Source: Oscillospiraceae bacterium (lineage in GTDB: Bacteria; Bacillota; Clostridia; Oscillospirales; Oscillospiraceae). Taken from it: a stretch of 7,891 bases of DNA. Each line of letters starts with the position of its first letter. Within the stretch, counting starts at the first letter, position 1. Under the pieces are notes generated by a model. The model did no database searches and was not told the origin of the DNA. It worked only from the letters and a program-made list of their open reading frames with translations. Shown in pieces: positions 5,017-7,891 of the stretch. The position numbers and the translations under genes were made by a program. Location of the stretch: positions 1 through 7,891 of the forward strand of contig JAEDJB010000087.1 of the NCBI GenBank assembly GCA_016296565.1. The letters are read 5' to 3'.

Positions 5017-6474
5017 TCAGGTCTCCCGCAGGGCTACCGTGGTAAAGGGCGGCTTGCCCCGGGTGCCGATGAGCTTCACCCCGGCCCGGTAGAGGGTTTC
5101 AATGGTCTCCACCAGGGGCGAGGTGATCACCTCACCGGGGGTGATGAGGGGGATGCCCGGGGGATAGGCCCAGATGTACTCCCCGCAGACCTTGCCCATG
5201 CTGTCGTAGAGGAAATCAATCCCGCCGGGGGCCATGGCGGCCTGCTCAATGGAGCACTTCCGGGGGGGCAGCGCGGGAACCGGCTGGATGGCGGGGGCAG
5301 GCTCCTGGGCGGGGCCGTACGTTTCGTCCAGCTCCAGCAGGGCCTGGGCCAGACGGCCGGCCATGTCGTCGCCGGTACCAAGGCCGGTCATGGCCACGGC
5401 GTAGTGGTCCAGGGCCATCTCCAGCTCGATCTTGTAGTCCTCCCGCAGGCGCTCCTTCAGCTCCACCCCGGTGAGGGCGCTGTTCCGGGTGGAGATGATA
5501 ATTTTGGCCGGGTCCAGGGCGAAAATGCTGGGGTACTCCGCTCCGGCCTCGGCCCCGTGGCCGGGCAGACGCAGATATTTCAGCCCCTGGACTTTTTCGT
5601 CAAAGTCCTTCAGCCGCCCCATCCAAGCATTGCAGAGGGCTTCCCGATCCTGCTCCAGCAGCCGGAGACAGCCGTCCATGGAGGCCATCAGCAGGTAGGA
5701 AGGGCTGCTGGACTGGAAAATCCCCGTCTGCCGGGCGATCTCCGGCAGGGGCACCCGCTGGCCGCTGGCGTGGAGAACCGCGGTCTGGGTGAGGCTGGGG
5801 AGCATTTTGTGCAGGCTGGCCACCGCCAGGTCCGCACCCTGGCCCATGGCGCAGGGGGGGAAAACCGGGGACAGGCCCAGGTGGGCCCCGTGGGCCTCGT
5901 CCACCAGCACCGGCACGCCCTTGGCGTGGGCGGCGGCGCAGATGCCTGCCGTGTCGCTGAGCACCCCGTCATAGGTGGGGCTGGGATAGACCACCAGCTT
6001 AACGTTGGGATGCTCCTCCAGGGCCTGGGCCACCATCTCCGGGGAGATGGACCCGGACAGGCCGAAGGTCTCCTCCGTGGGGGGCAGGAGAAAAACCGGG
6101 TCCAGGCCGCACAGCTCAATGGCGTGGTAGATGGCCTTGTGGCAGTTCCGGGCCACAAGAATCTGGTCTCCCCGGCGGGTGGCCGCCCGGATGGCCGCCA
6201 GCAGGCCGCCGGTGGAGCCGTTCACCTGGAGATAGCTCCGGCGGCTGCCCCAAAGAGCCGCTGCCCGGTCCATGCTCTGGGCCAGGATGCCCTCCGGGTC
6301 GTGAAGGTCGTCAAATTCCGGCAGCTCGGTGATGTCCAGATCCGCCCCCAGCCGGCGGAGATAGGGGGCCAGATCGGTATTTTCCTTGTGACCGGGCATG
6401 TGCAGGGAAAGATAGCCCTGGTCGTGGTGATCCTGTAACCGCTCCAGCAGGGAGCGGGGATCGGCAGAAGACAT
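5017..6474 (-). CDS. Orn/Lys/Arg decarboxylase family protein (SpeA/YaaO-type)
   Basis: This encodes a 485-residue PLP-dependent fold-type I decarboxylase (PF01276 with a C-terminal PF03711 domain). It removes CO2 from a basic amino acid to give a polyamine precursor (agmatine, cadaverine or putrescine). Landmarks are LHMPGHK (24-30), NGSTGG (85-90), PSPTYDG (164-170), VDEAHGAHLG (191-200) and the PLP lysine K223 in SLHKMLPS. The C-terminal domain (about 395-485) holds YPPGIPLITPGE. Its size fits the short Gram-positive form (B. subtilis SpeA is about 490 residues) and not the enterobacterial form above 700 with its N-terminal wing. The reading frame extends to a GTG at 6492, but GGAGGA (plus 6481-6486) sits six bases before ATG 6474 and would overlap the longer version, so I chose 6474. 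Substrate choice among Arg, Lys and Orn cannot be settled from sequence. Confidence 0.93.
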   Translation of the reverse strand: MSSADPRSLLERLQDHHDQGYLSLHMPGHKENTDLAPYLRRLGADLDITELPEFDDLHDPEGILAQSMDRAAALWGSRRSYLQVNGSTGGLLAAIRAATRRGDQILVARNCHKAIYHAIELCGLDPVFLLPPTEETFGLSGSISPEMVAQALEEHPNVKLVVYPSPTYDGVLSDTAGICAAAHAKGVPVLVDEAHGAHLGLSPVFPPCAMGQGADLAVASLHKMLPSLTQTAVLHASGQRVPLPEIARQTGIFQSSSPSYLLMASMDGCLRLLEQDREALCNAWMGRLKDFDEKVQGLKYLRLPGHGAEAGAEYPSIFALDPAKIIISTRNSALTGVELKERLREDYKIELEMALDHYAVAMTGLGTGDDMAGRLAQALLELDETYGPAQEPAPAIQPVPALPPRKCSIEQAAMAPGGIDFLYDSMGKVCGEYIWAYPPGIPLITPGEVITSPLVETIETLYRAGVKLIGTRGKPPFTTVALRET

Positions 6475-6509
6475 ATCGGTTCCTCCAATCACAATACGAA
6501 AGTACCGTT

Positions 6510-6538
6510 ATGATACCAGAAAACAGGTCAGATGACAA
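6510..6538 (-). promoter_or_regulatory. Strong sigma-A promoter of the decarboxylase gene
   Basis: On the minus strand TTGTCA (plus 6533-6538), a 17-base spacer and TATCAT (plus 6510-6515) each match consensus at five of six positions, with an extended TGG before the -10. Transcription would begin near 6503, giving a short leader of about 30 bases. Confidence 0.85.
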
Positions 6539-6545
6539 CCGGCGG

Positions 6546-6581
6546 GGCCATCTGGCCTGCGGCGGCGGCCAATCTGGCCTG
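6546..6581. repeat. Two tandem GGCCA/TGGCC palindromes upstream of the decarboxylase promoter
   Basis: GGCCA-TC-TGGCC (6546-6557) and GGCCA-ATC-TGGCC (6567-6579) are two short inverted repeats, 21-22 bases apart. They share the direct repeat ATCTGGCCTG (6550-6559 and 6572-6581). The spacing is about two helical turns, so a protein bound at both would lie on the same DNA face. They sit just behind the -35 of the leftward promoter and within the shared divergent region. Confidence 0.55.
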
Positions 6582-6618
6582 AGCAACTGGCATGCTAAAA
6601 AGATTTGAGTTGGCGCTG

Positions 6619-6645
6619 TTGATAAGGTCAGTTTCGTGATACCCT
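6619..6645 (+). promoter_or_regulatory. Weak candidate promoter of the ECF S-component gene
   Basis: TTGATA (6619-6624) matches the -35 at five of six positions. TACCCT (6640-6645) with TGA before it could be an extended -10, but the spacer is only 15 bases and the -10 is poor. No better rightward promoter is visible between 6582 and 6708. Confidence 0.25.
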
Positions 6646-6653
6646 AAGCACAA

Positions 6654-6674
6654 CCGGCGGAGGAGAGCCGCCGG
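6654..6674 (+). promoter_or_regulatory. GC-rich hairpin in the leader of the ECF S-component gene
   Basis: CCGGCGG (6654-6660) and CCGCCGG (6668-6674) pair perfectly around the loop AGGAGAG. The loop resembles a ribosome binding site but no suitable start codon follows it. The real site AAGGAG (6694-6699) is about 20 bases downstream. No T run follows, so it is not a terminator. It may protect or shape the leader; the function is unknown. Confidence 0.45.
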
Positions 6675-6708
6675 CCAACGAAGAAACGACCCGAAGGAGA
6701 GAGAAGTC

Positions 6709-7254
6709 ATGTCTGAAAAAACTGCTGAAGCCCGCTCCCGCTCTTCCATGAGCGTGAAGGAGCTGGCCATTACCGCCATCTGCATCGTGCTGGTGTACGT
6801 CTTTACCGCCGTTGTCAATGTGAAGCTTCCCATCGCCGCTGCCGGCGGCCTGATCCACCTGGGCAACGTGCCCCTGTTCATCGCGGCCATCCTGTTCGGC
6901 AAGCGCACCGGCATGATCGCCGGCGGCATTGGCATGGGCCTGTTCGACCTGCTGTCCGGCTGGACCCTGTGGGCTCCCTTCACCCTGGTGATCGTGGGCA
7001 TCATGGGCCTGGTGGTGGGCATGGTGACCGAGAAGAAGAAGTCCTTCCCCCGCTACATTCTGGCTATGGTTCTGGCCTGCATCATCAAAATTGTGGGTTA
7101 CTATATCGCCGAGGGCATCATCTACGGCAACTGGGTTGCTCCCGCAGCCTCCATCCCCGGCAACCTGGTGCAGATCGGTGTGGCCGCTGTCATCACCCTC
7201 ATCGTCATTGAGCCCCTGCGCCTGGCAGCAGAAAAGACCATCCTGCGCAACTAA
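6709..7254 (+). CDS. ECF transporter S component (PF07155-like), substrate unknown
   Basis: This encodes a 181-residue integral membrane protein with six predicted helices (about 19-37, 50-63, 66-84, 88-106, 114-134, 150-171). It resembles substrate-binding S components of energy-coupling factor vitamin transporters. The segment GGLIHLGNVPLFIAAILFGK (46-65), followed by a Gly-rich helix ending in FDLLSGW (79-85), is typical of the family often labelled 'ECF-type riboflavin transporter S component', which also covers HmpT and PdxU-like proteins. S components need a shared energising module (EcfT plus two ATPases); none is in the window, so it would be a group II system using a module encoded elsewhere. 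AAGGAG (6694-6699) precedes the ATG. It is divergent from a PLP enzyme. Family is fairly sure; riboflavin specificity should not be assumed. Confidence 0.85.
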   Translation: MSEKTAEARSRSSMSVKELAITAICIVLVYVFTAVVNVKLPIAAAGGLIHLGNVPLFIAAILFGKRTGMIAGGIGMGLFDLLSGWTLWAPFTLVIVGIMGLVVGMVTEKKKSFPRYILAMVLACIIKIVGYYIAEGIIYGNWVAPAASIPGNLVQIGVAAVITLIVIEPLRLAAEKTILRN

Positions 7255-7301
7255 GCGGCAGAAAAATGACTCGCTTGAGTCCCCAGATTTCATCTGAGCA
7301 G

Positions 7302-7330
7302 AGACGCCGGTGCAATTCCGGCGTCTTTTT
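7302..7330 (+). terminator. Rho-independent terminator of the ECF S-component gene
   Basis: AGACGCCGG (7302-7310) and CCGGCGTCT (7318-7326) pair over nine positions around a seven-base loop, with T7326-T7330 behind. A smaller hairpin CAGAT-TTC-ATCTG (7284-7296) precedes it. It separates this gene from gdhA, so the two are transcribed independently. Confidence 0.92.
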
Positions 7331-7370
7331 GCAAGTTTTCTGCTTTGGGCCTTCAAAGTGAGGGGCGCAG

Positions 7371-7404
7371 ACAAATTTGTGGGATGCCGCAAATTTTGTA
7401 GGAT
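7371..7404. repeat. Palindrome and tandem near-repeats upstream of the gdhA promoter
   Basis: ACAAATTTGT (7371-7380) is a perfect ten-base palindrome. CAAATTTGTGGGAT (7372-7385) is nearly repeated as CAAATTTTGTAGGAT (7390-7404), 18 bases further on. The pair ends 17 bases before the -35 of gdhA, the position expected for an activator or for upstream AT-rich promoter contacts. Confidence 0.45.
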
Positions 7405-7421
7405 ATTTTTGAAAATAATTG

Positions 7422-7450
7422 TTGCATTTAGTGGGAGAGCGTGTTATACT
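7422..7450 (+). promoter_or_regulatory. Sigma-A promoter of gdhA
   Basis: TTGCAT (7422-7427), a 17-base spacer, and TATACT (7445-7450) preceded by TGT (extended -10). The -10 is good and the -35 partial. Transcription should start near 7457, leaving a leader of about 109 bases. Confidence 0.75.
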
Positions 7451-7456
7451 TTCAGT

Positions 7457-7565
7457 TGCAAATGGGTCGGCAGAGACTGTTTCTCCTGTTTGCAGGAAAC
7501 CCTGTATTTTCACCTGTAGGAGTGCAGGTAAAAATAATATTTCACATGTGAAGGAGCAGATTATC
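7457..7565 (+). promoter_or_regulatory. Structured leader of gdhA with palindrome at the ribosome binding site
   Basis: Three structures are visible. A hairpin at 7479-7500 has CCTG/CAGG and GTTT/AAAC separated by a two-base bulge. A longer one at 7505-7536 has an eleven-pair stem with a single C-A mismatch and the loop TAGGAGTG. The perfect palindrome TTCACATGTGAA (7541-7552) takes in the first two bases of the ribosome binding site AAGGAG (7551-7556). CTCCT (7483-7487) could pair with either AGGAG. I do not recognise a known riboswitch class. Together with 7255-7456 this makes up the 311-base gene-free stretch before gdhA. Confidence 0.45.
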
Positions 7566-7891
7566 ATGAATGCTTATATCGCAAGCGTTATCGAGAACGT
7601 GAAGAAGAAGCACGGCAGCGAGCCCGAGTTCGTGCAGACTGTTGAAGAAGTTCTGAGCTCTCTGGACCCCGTCATTGAGGCTCATCCCGAATATGAGCAG
7701 GTTGACCTGCTGGGCCGTATGGTCGAGCCCGAGCGTATGTTCACTTTCCGCGTTGTCTGGACTGACGACGCTGGCAAGACCCACACCAACATTGGCTATC
7801 GCTGCCAGTTCAACGGCGCTATCGGCCCCTACAAGGGCGGCCTGCGCTTCCAGCCCAACGTTTACCCCGGCATCATCAAGTTCCTGGGCTT
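7566..7891 (+). CDS. gdhA: Glutamate dehydrogenase, N-terminal part, cut by the window end
   Basis: The first 108 complete codons of a glutamate dehydrogenase of the hexameric Clostridium symbiosum/E. coli type (usual length about 445 residues) are present. The enzyme interconverts glutamate with 2-oxoglutarate and ammonia. LLGRMVEPERMFTFRVVW (48-65) and NGAIGPYKGGLRF (83-95) are hallmark segments. K90 in GPYKGG corresponds to a substrate-binding lysine (K89 in C. symbiosum, from memory); the other active-site lysines lie past the window end. AAGGAG (7551-7556) precedes ATG 7566. Codon use (more GTT, GCT, CGT; fewer GGG, CGG) differs from the catabolic genes to the left, as in highly expressed genes. 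NAD versus NADP preference cannot be judged from this part. Confidence 0.95.
   Translation, partial: MNAYIASVIENVKKKHGSEPEFVQTVEEVLSSLDPVIEAHPEYEQVDLLGRMVEPERMFTFRVVWTDDAGKTHTNIGYRCQFNGAIGPYKGGLRFQPNVYPGIIKFLG

Noticed and set aside
4651..6438. Open frame of 595 codons on the plus strand
   Set aside because: It runs antisense through the decarboxylase gene and the repeat element, has low-complexity Gly/Gln/His-rich content and no plausible ribosome binding site; it is a by-product of GC-rich codon use on the opposite strand.
6475..6492. GTG start at 6492 for the decarboxylase
   Set aside because: The ribosome binding site GGAGGA (6481-6486) lies inside this extension and is ideally spaced for ATG 6474.
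6540..6708. FMN or TPP riboswitch upstream of the ECF S component
   Set aside because: I looked for the conserved cores of these riboswitches and found neither; only a short GC hairpin and repeats are present.
7546..7551. Start-stop ATG-TGA mini frame upstream of gdhA
   Set aside because: It has no ribosome binding site at a workable distance and is a direct result of the ACATGTGA palindrome.
7541..7552. CRP-like site before gdhA
   Set aside because: TCACATGTGA has the half sites in the wrong order (TCACA then TGTGA, with no spacer), and the position over the ribosome binding site does not fit activation.
1..7891. CRISPR array, phage, toxin-antitoxin or defence genes
   Set aside because: No regularly spaced repeats, integrase, transposase or defence-type proteins were seen; apart from the small repeat element the content is ordinary metabolism.

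Overview
The window looks like a chromosomal piece from a GC-rich anaerobic Firmicute, most likely a gut member of Clostridia / Oscillospiraceae (Flavonifractor, Oscillibacter and relatives). The basis is: strong Shine-Dalgarno sites before every gene, an oxygen-sensitive two-subunit iron-sulfur serine dehydratase, clostridial-style sigma-A promoters (several with an extended TGn -10), a short PF01276 decarboxylase of the SpeA/YaaO type, and a small dispersed repeat of a kind I associate with Ruminococcaceae genomes. The genus is inference.

Layout. Bases 1-45 are the 3' half of a tRNA-Thr(GGT), followed by a terminator. A flavin reductase/flavoredoxin-like gene runs leftwards (694-134) with its own promoter and terminator. 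From 909 rightwards comes sdaAB-sdaAA (serine to pyruvate plus ammonia), with a 32-base overlap. Directly behind it, at 2468-2629, is a remnant of an MFS drug-type transporter that has lost nearly all of its body. A second rightward unit holds a threonine aldolase family gene (2776-3819) and a fumarylacetoacetate hydrolase family gene (3836-4696), closed by a near-perfect bidirectional terminator. A MITE-like element of about 200 bases with nested inverted repeats follows (about 4750-4950). A PLP-dependent Orn/Lys/Arg decarboxylase runs leftwards (6474-5017). It is divergent from a lone ECF-transporter S component (6709-7254). The window ends in the first third or less of a glutamate dehydrogenase gene (7566 onwards), which has a well-formed promoter and a structured leader of about 110 bases.

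How the genes fit together. Most of the window is amino-acid catabolism: serine deamination, threonine/allo-threonine cleavage, decarboxylation of a basic amino acid, and the glutamate/2-oxoglutarate/ammonia node. Two of the enzymes use PLP, which makes a vitamin B6-type substrate for the neighbouring ECF S component an attractive but untested idea. I do not see a clearly new multi-gene system. The points most worth a second look are regulatory or structural: the transporter remnant behind sdaAA, the nested-repeat element, paired palindromes and a decayed-looking second promoter copy in the 6475-6708 divergent region, and repeats and palindromes around the gdhA promoter and ribosome binding site.
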